Part shown: piece by piece, positions 15,481 to 24,859 of the stretch
Layout of the letters: each line of letters starts with the position of its first letter
How positions within the stretch are numbered: position 1 is the first letter of the stretch
Source: Sphingobacteriaceae bacterium UBA6709
Lineage (GTDB): Bacteria > Bacteroidota > Bacteroidia > Sphingobacteriales > Sphingobacteriaceae
Direction of reading: 5' to 3'
Length of the DNA: 45,564 bases
NCBI GenBank assembly: GCA_002454425.1
Contig: DKIV01000052.1
Span: forward strand, 802-46,365
Translations under genes and position numbers: made by a program
Notes under the pieces: model-generated
What the model was told of the DNA's origin: nothing
The model's database searches: none
The model's input: only the letters and a program-made list of their open reading frames with translations

Positions 15481-16646
15481 AAATTTTAATTCTTCTAATA
15501 CCCTTTATTATATCCGCCTATCTCAGCAAGGCCATCATTCCGATCATTTACCTGATCAGCTACAAAAAGCGGCTTTTTGATCCGGTAGATAAGCGAAAGA
15601 TCCATGGATCTATTATTCCAAGACTCGGAGGGGTAGCCTTTGCACCGATTCAATGTTGCCTGATGACACTGGCGGTGATGATATTTCATAAGTACAACTT
15701 TCTTAACGACCTACATCTGGATACGGGCGAGATACTCCCGATGTTCCTTTTACTAACAACGGGACTTGTGGTATTATTTGTAGTTGGCATTACCGATGAT
15801 CTTATCGGGATGAACTACAAATGTAAGTTCGTAGCTCAGCTAATTGTAGCTCTCCTGCTTCCATTTTCAGGTTTATGGATAAATGACCTCTACGGAATAC
15901 TATCAATCCATGCCTTGCCAGCCTGGATCGGCATGCCTCTGACAGTCTTTATTGTTATGCTGATCATTAACGCGATTAATCTTATCGATGGCATTGACGG
16001 ACTTTGCTCTGGCCTTATCATGGTCAGTTGCTTCATCTTCGGTGTTTTATTTGCCATCAGCGATGCCTGGCTACATGCCATATTCGCCTTTGTGACTACA
16101 GGATTTCTAATTCCCTTCTGGCATTTCAACGTCTTCGGTGCTTCAAAAAGAAAGCGCAGAATTTTCATGGGCGACACAGGCAGCATGACCCTTGGTTTTT
16201 CAATTGCTTTCCTGGCGATAAGCTTTTCCATGAATAATCAAGCCATTAAGCCATTCTCACAGGGAGCTATTATTTCAGCGTTGATGACACTGATTGTTCC
16301 GGTGCTGGATGTTGCGCGTGTAATATTTGAGCGCCTGAGCAACGGACAGTCAGCCTTTGAACCCGACAGGCGGCATATCCACCATAAGCTTTTAGAATTA
16401 GGTCTTTCAGACCGGGCAACTATGGCATGCATTATACTGCTCGCTTTATTCTTCAGCCTATTTAACATCATCGGCGTACAATACATTGACAACAATATGA
16501 TCCTTGTGCTGGATGGCGTGCTTTGGACCGGCATTCATCTTACTTATCACTGGATAAGGAGTAACAGGAAGCAAGACAGCAAAAGTCCGCGCATGTGGGA
16601 ATTCACAAAGTTACACTTGAATAAAAAGACAGATTTCGAGCTATGA
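15477..16646 (+). CDS. wecA: WecA/MraY-type polyprenyl-phosphate sugar-1-phosphate transferase
   Basis: Integral membrane enzyme that starts polysaccharide assembly by moving HexNAc-1-phosphate from the UDP sugar to undecaprenyl phosphate on the inner face of the membrane. About ten to eleven transmembrane helices. The family motifs are clear: GITDDLIGM (DD motif, about 103-111), NAINLIDGIDGL (NxxNxxDGxDGL, about 164-175), FMGDTGSM (about 230-237), and the HIHH motif RRHIHHKLLE near 300 that marks WecA rather than MraY. 389 aa is normal. It overlaps both neighbours by 4 bp. Confidence 0.9.
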   Translation: MKILILLIPFIISAYLSKAIIPIIYLISYKKRLFDPVDKRKIHGSIIPRLGGVAFAPIQCCLMTLAVMIFHKYNFLNDLHLDTGEILPMFLLLTTGLVVLFVVGITDDLIGMNYKCKFVAQLIVALLLPFSGLWINDLYGILSIHALPAWIGMPLTVFIVMLIINAINLIDGIDGLCSGLIMVSCFIFGVLFAISDAWLHAIFAFVTTGFLIPFWHFNVFGASKRKRRIFMGDTGSMTLGFSIAFLAISFSMNNQAIKPFSQGAIISALMTLIVPVLDVARVIFERLSNGQSAFEPDRRHIHHKLLELGLSDRATMACIILLALFFSLFNIIGVQYIDNNMILVLDGVLWTGIHLTYHWIRSNRKQDSKSPRMWEFTKLHLNKKTDFEL

Positions 16647-17602
16647 AAATTGCAATCATTGGGGGATCAGGGTTTGTAGGCACCCGCTTATTGTTAAGCT
16701 TAAAAGACAGTTCAACGTTTAAGTTCATTAACATAGATAAGGCGCAAAGTGCGTCTTACCCCGACATTACTCATATTGCCAATGTACTCGATAAGAAATC
16801 GTTGACAACGCTATTGCAGGGAGTGGATTTGGTTGTATTACTGGCAGCGGAACACCGTGACGACGTCAGTCCTGTGTCCTTATATTACGAGGTGAATGTG
16901 CAGGGAATGAGGAACACCCTGGAGGCCATGGAAGCCAACGGAATAAGTCGGCTAATATTTACCAGCTCCGTTGCTGTCTACGGGCTTAATAAAGTTAACC
17001 CTAATGAGAGTTCAGAAATTGCCCCCTTTAACGATTACGGAAAGAGCAAGTGGCAGGCGGAACAAGTATTACAACAATGGTATGAGAAACATCCTGCCTG
17101 GAATATAAATATCATTCGACCAACGGTAATCTTTGGAGAAGGCAACCGTGGAAACGTATATAATCTTTTACGACAAATTGCCTCCGGAAAGTTCCTCATG
17201 ATTGGCAACGGCAATAATAAAAAGTCGCTTTCCTACATCGGAAACATGGTCGCTTTTATTGAGTTTTTGATAAAAGAGCGAACCAGCGGATATGAAGTAT
17301 TCAACTATGTAGACACTCCAGACCTGACTACTAAAGACCTTGTATCACACACAGGATCGGCACTACGGAAAAAAATCCCGACGATAAATATCCCCTACGC
17401 TCTGGGCATACTTGGAGGTTATGGATGCGACATGCTCGCCTGGATATTGCGGAGGAAACTGCCGATCAGCTCTGTAAGGGTGAAGAAGTTTTGCGCCGTA
17501 ACACAATATGATTCGTCAAAGGCAATGTCCTCTGGCTTCATAGCACCATTTACAGTAGAGGAAGGTCTGAGAAGAACACTGAGCGCGGAATTCGGAAGAT
17601 AA
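16643..17602 (+). CDS. NAD-dependent epimerase/dehydratase (extended SDR)
   Basis: Rossmann-fold sugar-modifying enzyme. The nucleotide-binding motif is GGSGFVG (residues 8-14), with SSVAVYG at about 111-117 and the catalytic YGKSK (Y and K of YxxxK) near 133-137. The C-terminal third has a membrane-leaning hydrophobic patch (IPYALGILGGYGCDMLAWIL). Immediately following a WecA-type gene, it could act on the lipid-linked first sugar, as Gnu/GNE-type epimerases do (GlcNAc-PP-Und to GalNAc-PP-Und), or on a UDP sugar. I cannot choose from sequence. 319 aa is typical. Confidence 0.85.
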   Translation: MKIAIIGGSGFVGTRLLLSLKDSSTFKFINIDKAQSASYPDITHIANVLDKKSLTTLLQGVDLVVLLAAEHRDDVSPVSLYYEVNVQGMRNTLEAMEANGISRLIFTSSVAVYGLNKVNPNESSEIAPFNDYGKSKWQAEQVLQQWYEKHPAWNINIIRPTVIFGEGNRGNVYNLLRQIASGKFLMIGNGNNKKSLSYIGNMVAFIEFLIKERTSGYEVFNYVDTPDLTTKDLVSHTGSALRKKIPTINIPYALGILGGYGCDMLAWILRRKLPISSVRVKKFCAVTQYDSSKAMSSGFIAPFTVEEGLRRTLSAEFGR

Positions 17603-17606
17603 GAGT

Positions 17607-19136
17607 ATGCTGGCAATTACAAATGATAAGCGAATAGCTAAGAATACCTTAGCGCTCTATGTCCAAATGTTTTTTGGCATGCTGATCGGCCTTTACACAG
17701 CACGCCTGGTATTAAACACCTTGGGGGTAGAAAACTTTGGCATTTATAACGTCGTAGGCGGAGTAGTAGCCATGTTCGGTATCTTAAATTCAGCTATGGC
17801 CTCTTCAACCAGTCGCTTCGTCACCTATGAGTTGGGCCAGGACAATCATAGCCGGTTAAAGGAGGTATTTAGCATGAGCCTTTGTATCCACCTATTGATT
17901 GCAGCGGCGCTTTGCCTTATCGCCGAATCGGCAGGTATGTGGTTTCTCGCCAACCATCTTCAGATTCCGGCAGACCGCAGTGATGCTGCAGTGTGGGTAT
18001 TTCACTTATCGGTAATCAGCGCGGGGATGGCTATTATCAATGTTCCCTTCACCGCCGTGATCATTGCGCATGAACGCATGGTCGTGCTGGCGATGCTCTC
18101 AATAGTCGATGTGTTATTGAAACTCGGTGTTGCGGTTGTTTTATCAACGGTGGGTGCCGACAAGCTGATAACATACGCAACGCTAATGCTGGGAACACAG
18201 CTGATCATGCAGGCATGCTATTGCATCTATTGTTTCATCCAATTCAAAGAGGTTCAAACCGGAATACGATGGAATAAAGGGTTGTTTAAGGACATGACAT
18301 CATTCGCCGGATGGAGCATGTTTGGAGATTCAGCGGTGCTGCTATTTACTCAGGGGATAAACATCCTCCTGAATGTCTTCTTTGGAGCAACAGTCAACGC
18401 GGCCAGAGGAATAGCAGTACAGGTACAAGGCATCCTTTATCGTTTCGTTTTCGGATTTCAGACTGCGCTGAATCCCCAGATTACCAAAAGCTATGCCGCC
18501 AACGAGATTGGATATATGCATAAACTGATCTACGCAAGCTCCAAATACTCTTTTTTCCTCTTGCTATTGCTATCCATGCCAGTATTCTTGTGTACCGGGC
18601 CTATTCTAACCTGGTGGCTAAAAATAGTACCTGAACACACTGTCAGCTTTGTGAGGATCATGGTGTTGATCGCATTAGTTGACAGCTTAGCCAACCCGTT
18701 GGTATTCGCCGCAAAGGCCACGGGCAAAATCAAGATATATCAGTCTGTGCTGGGCAGCCTGCTGTTAATGGTAGTGCCCTTAGGATATGTTGCTTTAAAG
18801 TTCGGTTTGCCACCAGAATCCGTATTCATTGTTCATTTGTTGATTGTTGTATGCGGACAAATGCTAAGAGTATGGCTTATCCGAGACATGATTCGCCTAC
18901 CCTTAAGAGAATATTTCGACAGAGTGGTTTACCGGTGCGGAGCGGTAATGTTACTGGCTCCAATTCTTCCTTTTATCGCCTATCGCTTGATCGATGAATC
19001 CCTATTAGGGTTCATCGTTATCCTCTTCGCCTCGGGCATATCCATTATTATATGGGGATACTTTGTTGCCCTGGACAAGAACGAAAAACAGTATCTGGCC
19101 AACTCTATTCATCTGATTGTTAAAAGATATACCTAA
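17607..19136 (+). CDS. wzx: Polysaccharide flippase (Wzx, MOP superfamily)
   Basis: Flips undecaprenyl-linked repeat units across the inner membrane. The 509 aa contain about 12-14 hydrophobic helices. The start (NTLALYVQMFFGMLIGLYTA, about 12-31, then RLVLNTLGVENFGIYNVVGG) is the form common to Bacteroidota oligosaccharide flippases. It starts four bases after the epimerase stop. Its presence with a Wzy-like polymerase, Wza and Wzc defines a Wzx/Wzy-dependent pathway rather than an ABC-exported or synthase polymer. Confidence 0.9.
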   Translation: MLAITNDKRIAKNTLALYVQMFFGMLIGLYTARLVLNTLGVENFGIYNVVGGVVAMFGILNSAMASSTSRFVTYELGQDNHSRLKEVFSMSLCIHLLIAAALCLIAESAGMWFLANHLQIPADRSDAAVWVFHLSVISAGMAIINVPFTAVIIAHERMVVLAMLSIVDVLLKLGVAVVLSTVGADKLITYATLMLGTQLIMQACYCIYCFIQFKEVQTGIRWNKGLFKDMTSFAGWSMFGDSAVLLFTQGINILLNVFFGATVNAARGIAVQVQGILYRFVFGFQTALNPQITKSYAANEIGYMHKLIYASSKYSFFLLLLLSMPVFLCTGPILTWWLKIVPEHTVSFVRIMVLIALVDSLANPLVFAAKATGKIKIYQSVLGSLLLMVVPLGYVALKFGLPPESVFIVHLLIVVCGQMLRVWLIRDMIRLPLREYFDRVVYRCGAVMLLAPILPFIAYRLIDESLLGFIVILFASGISIIIWGYFVALDKNEKQYLANSIHLIVKRYT

Positions 19137-19146
19137 AACCGCCGTC

Positions 19147-20022
19147 ATGAAAAAGATCAATTTAATATACTGGGACGGAGATAATTTCGGAGATGCCTTG
19201 AGTCCGCTTTTGGTAGAGGAGCTTTCAGGTATCAGAACACGGCATAAGCTGTCGCCACTATCAATATACAACGTACGCTTATTACTCAAAAGACTTAGCC
19301 GCCTGGAGCTGTACCGCCTTCGGTCATTACTATTTCCCTGGCAGCCTACCCTCCTTTGTGTGGGATCGGTGATGAGCTGGGGGAAAAGAAGTTCGACAGT
19401 CTGGGGAGCCGGCTTTATGAATTATTCAGACAAATACGAGGGGGGCCGGACTTTGGCAGTCAGAGGAAAGCTGACGGACAAGAAGCTACAGAAAGATGGC
19501 TTTCCCGGATGTAGCGTTTACGGGGATCCTGCCTTGCTGTTACCCTTATGGATTACACCCAAAAAGGAGAAGCGACACAAGCTCGGCATTGTGCCGCATT
19601 GGCATGAGGTAGATTTTTTTAAAGAGCAATACGGATCAAATTACAAGATTATTGATTTACGCACCTGCGATATTGAAAAAGTAGTTGGTGAAATTACAGC
19701 CTGCGAGCATGTCCTCTCAACATCACTGCATGGTCTGATCGTGGCTCACGCGTACAATATTCCTTCTTTATGGATTAGGAAAGGTAACATTGATACTGAT
19801 GGCTTCAAATTTCACGATTACTTCAGCGCCGTTGGTATCCAGAGTTATGATGGCTATACAGCTATCGACAAGATCCTTTCTAATGAAGCCAGCTGGCAAA
19901 CGCTTTTCCTGGAAAACAGTGATAAGACATTAATGAACAATTCTCTGGAGAATATTCAGTCTGAGCTTCTTAAATGCACTCCTTTTCCTTTAAAAAGAAA
20001 ATATCAAAAGTTCATCCTTTAA
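19147..20022 (+). CDS. Polysaccharide pyruvyl transferase family protein
   Basis: Transfers a pyruvate ketal from PEP to a sugar of the repeat unit, adding negative charge. The N-terminal YWDGDNFGDALSPLL (about 7-21) and the late STSLHGLIVAHAYNIP motif (about 197-212) are family hallmarks. I chose the ATG at 19147, which follows the flippase stop by 10 bases, rather than an upstream in-frame ATG at 19117 inside that gene, because the family domain begins at once. 291 aa is usual. Confidence 0.85.
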   Translation: MKKINLIYWDGDNFGDALSPLLVEELSGIRTRHKLSPLSIYNVRLLLKRLSRLELYRLRSLLFPWQPTLLCVGSVMSWGKRSSTVWGAGFMNYSDKYEGGRTLAVRGKLTDKKLQKDGFPGCSVYGDPALLLPLWITPKKEKRHKLGIVPHWHEVDFFKEQYGSNYKIIDLRTCDIEKVVGEITACEHVLSTSLHGLIVAHAYNIPSLWIRKGNIDTDGFKFHDYFSAVGIQSYDGYTAIDKILSNEASWQTLFLENSDKTLMNNSLENIQSELLKCTPFPLKRKYQKFIL

Positions 20023-20033
20023 GCTGTAACTGT

Positions 20034-20957
20034 ATGCCAAAGATATCATTTGTTTTGCCAGCATATAAAGCCAGATTTCTGGATCAGGCTATTGATAGCA
20101 TCTTAGGACAATCGTATGCTGACTTTGAATTAATTATAGTGGATGATGCCTCTCCTGAAAACCTGAGAGAGATAGTAAACCCATATAATGACAGTCGTAT
20201 TCGATACTTCCGCAATACTGAGAATATCGGTGGGCGAAATTTGGTAGAACAATGGAACCACAGTATCCAATATGCGCAAGGGGAATACATTGTCCTTGCA
20301 GCCGACGATGATACCTATCATCCGCGGTTCCTTGAAAAATGCTTACTGCTGGCAGAAAAATATCCCGACGTGCAACTTATCAGATCACGCGTTGAACATA
20401 TTGACGAGGAGAACAAAACTATTGGCATTGATGGCATCCTACCTGAGTATTGCAGTAAATATCAGTTTCTGTATTACTGGGTTCAGGCTACCGCGTTCAC
20501 CTGCATTGGCAATTATATGTTTAAGGCAGCGGCCTTGTTGCGGAAAGGGTTCATTGACTTTCCTTTCGGATATGGCGCTGATGTTGCATCGACAATTATG
20601 ATGGGCGAAAAAGGAGTGGCAAATACCGAAGAGATGTTATTTCGTTTTAGGAAATCAGAGATCCATTTATCAGGAAGCAAAAAACATTGGAAGCCCAGAC
20701 TAAGAGCCACAACGATGCTCTATCGTTGGTTGATGAATCTTGGCTATAGTCAACCGGAAAACGGACTGGATGCGTTCTGCTATAGCCAGACAGGCGCTCA
20801 GACCTTATATACTAAATGCAAACATGATTATTATAATCAGGTAATCAGGCATCTGCCTTTTTCTCAAATTCTAAGCATCAGAGATTGCGAACTAATATCT
20901 AATACTGACAGGATTAGTATGTTTTTACGGTTTTGTGCAGATAAGCTACGGAGGTAA
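20034..20957 (+). CDS. Glycosyltransferase family 2
   Basis: Inverting GT-A transferase for one sugar of the repeat unit. The start MPKISFVLPAYKA, then LDQAIDSILGQSYADFELIIVDDASPE (key residues D40s DD pair), is classic GT2, and an AADDD metal-binding motif follows near residue 87. The ATG at 20034 is preferred over 19974 because the latter lies inside the preceding gene and adds 20 residues outside the fold. 307 aa. Sugar donor and acceptor cannot be read from the sequence. Confidence 0.88.
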   Translation: MPKISFVLPAYKARFLDQAIDSILGQSYADFELIIVDDASPENLREIVNPYNDSRIRYFRNTENIGGRNLVEQWNHSIQYAQGEYIVLAADDDTYHPRFLEKCLLLAEKYPDVQLIRSRVEHIDEENKTIGIDGILPEYCSKYQFLYYWVQATAFTCIGNYMFKAAALLRKGFIDFPFGYGADVASTIMMGEKGVANTEEMLFRFRKSEIHLSGSKKHWKPRLRATTMLYRWLMNLGYSQPENGLDAFCYSQTGAQTLYTKCKHDYYNQVIRHLPFSQILSIRDCELISNTDRISMFLRFCADKLRR

Positions 20958-20959
20958 GT

Positions 20960-21907
20960 ATGAGCAAGTCGACAGAGATCATTCCTTTGGTGATGGCATT
21001 TACGCCGAACTATTTTATCCCGGCAGCAGTATGTCTGAAATCCATTATGGATCATGCCAGCGACGTAAAACATCTGCATATCATTTGCCTGCTTACGGAG
21101 CCGATGTCGTTCCAGATGCAACAACAGTTACGTGAATTAGGCAATGGAAAAACACAGTATTCTTTCATTGATCTGAGAGGGAAACTCAGCGACGTTAACG
21201 TGCCTGAGAAATACACAATAGCCTCCTGCTACCGTTTGCTGCTACCTGACCTGCTACCGGCATATGAAAAAGTAATCTACATAGACTGCGACATGGTTGT
21301 ACGTCAAGACCTTACTTCTCTTTTCCGGAATACAGACATGGGCGACCATTATCTGGCGGGAGTAATCGAGGCAATATTAGATTTCCAGAAGGCTCGTACC
21401 GTGGCAGCAGGATGCGATCCACGTAGATATATCAATTCGGGACTATTAATCATGAACCTCAAACAGCTTCGAAAGGATGGCATAGTTCCGCAATTTATCA
21501 AAGCCCTGAAAGCTGAAAATCTGGAGTTTCCGGATCAGGATGTACTAAACAAGGTATGTAAAGATAGAATTCTGGGCATTCCGCCAGTGTTTAACGCCAT
21601 AAGAACATTTTTCCTTCCTCAATATAAGGGAACATTCTTAGAATTCTACAATGAAGAAATGTGGAATGAGGTGCAAACGCAGGGGAATGTACATTACACA
21701 GGCAGTAAGCCATGGGACACCTTTACTGTAAACTTCAATCTTTGGTGGGACTACTATGATCGTCTTCCGGCCAGCGTACGGAATGTTCAGCAGCTTAATA
21801 AGAATCGACACAGGCTTTCTCAGATATATAGAACCGCTACAGGTCGATTCCTGGTGGACGGGGCGCAATATTGTTATCGGAGACTTAAATACGGGAGGCA
21901 AATATGA
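20960..21907 (+). CDS. Glycosyltransferase family 8
   Basis: Retaining GT-A transferase related to LgtC/RfaJ galactosyl- and glucosyltransferases. It opens with IIPLVMAFTPNYFIPAAVCL, contains the DxD metal site YIDCDMVV (D109, D111), and has NSGLLIMNL, a GT8 conserved block, near 158. The LgtC-type C-terminal HYTGSKPWD is present near 247. 315 aa. It starts three bases after the GT2 stop and shares 4 bp with the next gene. Confidence 0.9.
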   Translation: MSKSTEIIPLVMAFTPNYFIPAAVCLKSIMDHASDVKHLHIICLLTEPMSFQMQQQLRELGNGKTQYSFIDLRGKLSDVNVPEKYTIASCYRLLLPDLLPAYEKVIYIDCDMVVRQDLTSLFRNTDMGDHYLAGVIEAILDFQKARTVAAGCDPRRYINSGLLIMNLKQLRKDGIVPQFIKALKAENLEFPDQDVLNKVCKDRILGIPPVFNAIRTFFLPQYKGTFLEFYNEEMWNEVQTQGNVHYTGSKPWDTFTVNFNLWWDYYDRLPASVRNVQQLNKNRHRLSQIYRTATGRFLVDGAQYCYRRLKYGRQI

Positions 21908-22776
21908 AGCATGCCTATCTGATCATCGCGCACCATGAATTTGAGGTGTTACATCGTCTGGTCAAAGCGCTGGATGATGAACGTAATGATATATATATCC
22001 ACTTTGACAGCAAAGTCAAGAGTCTGCCTGTGCTCAATACTGAACTTGCCCATCTGCATATCTTAAAAAAAAGGATAAATGTGAGATGGGGAGATATCTC
22101 GCAAATAGCCGTAGAAATCGCGCTTTTCCAGGAAGCGGCTCAAAATGGATCGTACACGTACTATCATCTTCTATCAGGGGTAGATATGCCTATAAGATCA
22201 CAGGACTTCATTCACGACTTCTTCACACAACATTCGGGCTATGAGTTTATTGGCTTTAGCGAGTATGACAGTCGGGACGAAATTGACCGAAAGGTTAGGA
22301 GATATCACCTGTTCAGCGCTCACTTTAAAGGAGGAAATTTACTTCACACAGCGGTACGGGCATTGCTTTTACAACTCCAAATAATAACAGGAATTCTTCG
22401 CCACAAAAAAGTTGAGTTTAAGAAAGGTTCTAATTGGGTGAGTGTTACCGAGGCTTTCGTCCATTTCTTACTTACAAAGCGAGGAGAGATTATGCGCGAT
22501 TACCAATACACCTATTGCGCAGATGAGATCTTTTTACAGACGCTTTGCTGGAACTCGGCATTTCGAAACAAACTATTCTCACTGGATAACGACGCACTGG
22601 GATGTATAAGAAGGATTAATTGGAAAGACAACAAGGTGCTGAATTGGGAATCTGATGACTTTAACACGATCATGGCTTCTGATGCGGTTTTTGCCCGCAA
22701 ATTCAGCAGTTCTGATATTGCTCTTGTAGACAGAATACTTAATAAGGTCAGGAGGGATTATGAAGCGGTTAACTAG
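21904..22776 (+). CDS. GT14-type (core-2/I-branching) glycosyltransferase
   Basis: Resembles bacterial members of the beta-1,6-N-acetylglucosaminyltransferase family: MKHAYLIIAHHEFEVLHRLV at the start, YYHLLSGVDMPIRSQDFI near 88-105, and the acidic CADEIFLQTL stretch near 205. Soluble, 290 aa, the usual size. It probably adds a branch sugar; the eukaryotic name of the family does not fix its donor. It overlaps the acyltransferase gene by 17 bp. Confidence 0.85.
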   Translation: MKHAYLIIAHHEFEVLHRLVKALDDERNDIYIHFDSKVKSLPVLNTELAHLHILKKRINVRWGDISQIAVEIALFQEAAQNGSYTYYHLLSGVDMPIRSQDFIHDFFTQHSGYEFIGFSEYDSRDEIDRKVRRYHLFSAHFKGGNLLHTAVRALLLQLQIITGILRHKKVEFKKGSNWVSVTEAFVHFLLTKRGEIMRDYQYTYCADEIFLQTLCWNSAFRNKLFSLDNDALGCIRRINWKDNKVLNWESDDFNTIMASDAVFARKFSSSDIALVDRILNKVRRDYEAVN

Positions 22777-23854
22777 AGATCCGGAATTCTCCGCACTGGA
22801 GGTATTACGTTTTCCATTAATGATTCTGGTTGTATTTATTCATACAATCCCTTCTGAATTATATACTGTCAGACTTAACCTAACAGCCAACAATCTGTAC
22901 CTGTTAGTTTCAGAATCAATTTCACACTATGTGGGAAGGACTGCCGTACCATGCTTCTTCCTTTTTTCGGGATACTTCTTCTTCCTGAAGATGAAGGACT
23001 ATAACTTAACATCATATCTTAAACAGCTTTCCAAAAGATCAAAGACGCTCCTTTTGCCCTATCTGGCATGGAACTGCTTATTTATTGTCGCCGCTCTTTT
23101 AAAGAACACGCTCTTTCTTAAATTAAACATAGGAGAAGATGAAATTCTCAGGACCATAAATAACACCTCCATCTATCAGTTACTATGGGCGGGACCTATT
23201 CTCTTCCCTTTATGGTACCTCAGAGATCTGCTCTGTATGGTATTGCTTACTCCTGTCTTTTACATCGTATTTAGATATGCTAAGGCATGGGGACTGCTTC
23301 CATTCGCTCTTGCATACTTGCTAGTCTGGGAATCAGGAGTTCCGGGACTAGGAGCTGTGTCATTACTTTTCTTCGGTATAGGCGCGTATATGGGTCTTTA
23401 CAAATTCGACATCGTAAGCACGTGTTCAACCCTCTCGTCTTACCTGATTTTGCCGGCGATAGCCCTCCTGATCGCGGCATTAGCTGCCCGTAGCATCCAC
23501 CAAACCGAGTATCTGATAAGAGCTTTCGTAGTTCTTGGAGTACCTCTATGGATTAGTCTTGGTGCTTACTTAATAAAATGCGGCAAGCTTAGCCGACATC
23601 TGCTTACGCTTTCTCAAACGGTATTTTTCATATACGCTCTTCACGAATTATATATAATCAATTGGTTGAAGGGAGCTTTCTCAAGATTGCCAATAGACCA
23701 TATAGCGGCAAAATGGATCTCGTATTTCTCAATTCCTACCATATGTCTTCTGATTTGCCTTTGCATGTACAGACTATTGAGAAATTACTTTCCCGGCATA
23801 CTGGCTATACTATCGGGCGGACGTGTTACACATCAAATAGAAAACAGACAATGA
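22760..23854 (+). CDS. Membrane acyltransferase (acyltransferase 3 family)
   Basis: About ten transmembrane helices in 364 aa. The N-terminal EVLRFPLMILVVFIHT carries the family Arg and the catalytic-type His (R17, H28). PCFFLFSGYFF and LPYLAWNCLF follow, as in O-acetyl- and succinyltransferases that decorate polysaccharides. Predicted to O-acylate the repeat unit. It is tied by overlaps to both neighbours. Confidence 0.85.
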   Translation: MKRLTRDPEFSALEVLRFPLMILVVFIHTIPSELYTVRLNLTANNLYLLVSESISHYVGRTAVPCFFLFSGYFFFLKMKDYNLTSYLKQLSKRSKTLLLPYLAWNCLFIVAALLKNTLFLKLNIGEDEILRTINNTSIYQLLWAGPILFPLWYLRDLLCMVLLTPVFYIVFRYAKAWGLLPFALAYLLVWESGVPGLGAVSLLFFGIGAYMGLYKFDIVSTCSTLSSYLILPAIALLIAALAARSIHQTEYLIRAFVVLGVPLWISLGAYLIKCGKLSRHLLTLSQTVFFIYALHELYIINWLKGAFSRLPIDHIAAKWISYFSIPTICLLICLCMYRLLRNYFPGILAILSGGRVTHQIENRQ

Positions 23855-24852
23855 AAAAATTGACTAATCCACTGGTTTCTGTTATTATTCCGGTTTATAA
23901 CGCTGGGAGCACGCTTTCCATTGCCTTAAATTCTCTGGCCAGACAAACCTATACAAACCTTGAGATCGTGGTGGTAAATGACGCAAGTACAGACAATAGC
24001 GAAGACCTGATAAAGTACTTTACAGGCATCTTCGAAAAGCGGGGAATAGCAGCGAAAGCTTTAAATCACTCGCAGAATCAGGGTGTATCGACATCGCGGA
24101 ATACTGGACTGGAGAGTGCTTCTGGCGATTACATAGGCTATCTTGATGCCGACGATTGGATGGAACCAAACGCTATTGAGCTTATGGTCAATGAGGCTAT
24201 ACAGAAAGATGCCGATATCGTAGGATGCAACTGGCTCTTATCCTTTGAACAAAAGGAACGTAAAATGAGCCAGCCATCTTTTGCCAGTCCTCAGGAAGCT
24301 ATTCAAAAGATAATAAACGGAACGTTACGTTGGAACCTGTGGCTCTTCCTTGTCCGGAGAAGCCTTTACCTGAATAGCAATATACGCTTCATTCCGGGTA
24401 TGAACATTGGAGAAGATTTAAGAGTTATGGTTAAACTGCTTTTAGAGGCGTCTCGGGTGTGTTATATCGATAAAGCGCTATACCATTACGGACAATCGAA
24501 TCTCCAGTCACTAACAAAAACCTTCTCCTGCGAGCACATTCGACAAATAACGGCGAACGTGAAAGACGTTGAAGAAAATGTACGCAAAAGCAGTATAGCT
24601 TCAGAAATCAAAGAAAGCCTTCCTTTTCTTAAGCAGCACATCAAATTGCCATTGCTCATCTCTGACCACGAAGAGATGTATCGGACATGGCTAAAATGGT
24701 TTCCGGAAGTTAACCGGATTGTAATGTCTAACGGCGCATTACCATTGCGAAACAGAATATTACAGTGGCTGGCAGTAAAGGAACAGTTTTGGGCCATCAA
24801 GCTATACTATCGGGGCGTGGTACGCTTGGTATACGGAAAAATTTACAAATGA
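23851..24852 (+). CDS. Glycosyltransferase family 2
   Basis: The start VSVIIPVYNAGSTLSIALNS, then IVVVNDASTDNS with the GT2 aspartates and the YLDADDWME metal-binding motif near 103, identifies the family. I use the ATG at 23851, which overlaps the previous stop (ATGA) and begins 9 residues before the first beta strand. The frame is open upstream to 23662, but that part is inside the acyltransferase gene and is not GT2-like. 333 aa. Seven glycosyltransferases in the operon imply a large repeat unit. Confidence 0.9.
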   Translation: MKKLTNPLVSVIIPVYNAGSTLSIALNSLARQTYTNLEIVVVNDASTDNSEDLIKYFTGIFEKRGIAAKALNHSQNQGVSTSRNTGLESASGDYIGYLDADDWMEPNAIELMVNEAIQKDADIVGCNWLLSFEQKERKMSQPSFASPQEAIQKIINGTLRWNLWLFLVRRSLYLNSNIRFIPGMNIGEDLRVMVKLLLEASRVCYIDKALYHYGQSNLQSLTKTFSCEHIRQITANVKDVEENVRKSSIASEIKESLPFLKQHIKLPLLISDHEEMYRTWLKWFPEVNRIVMSNGALPLRNRILQWLAVKEQFWAIKLYYRGVVRLVYGKIYK

Positions 24853-24859
24853 TCGGGCT

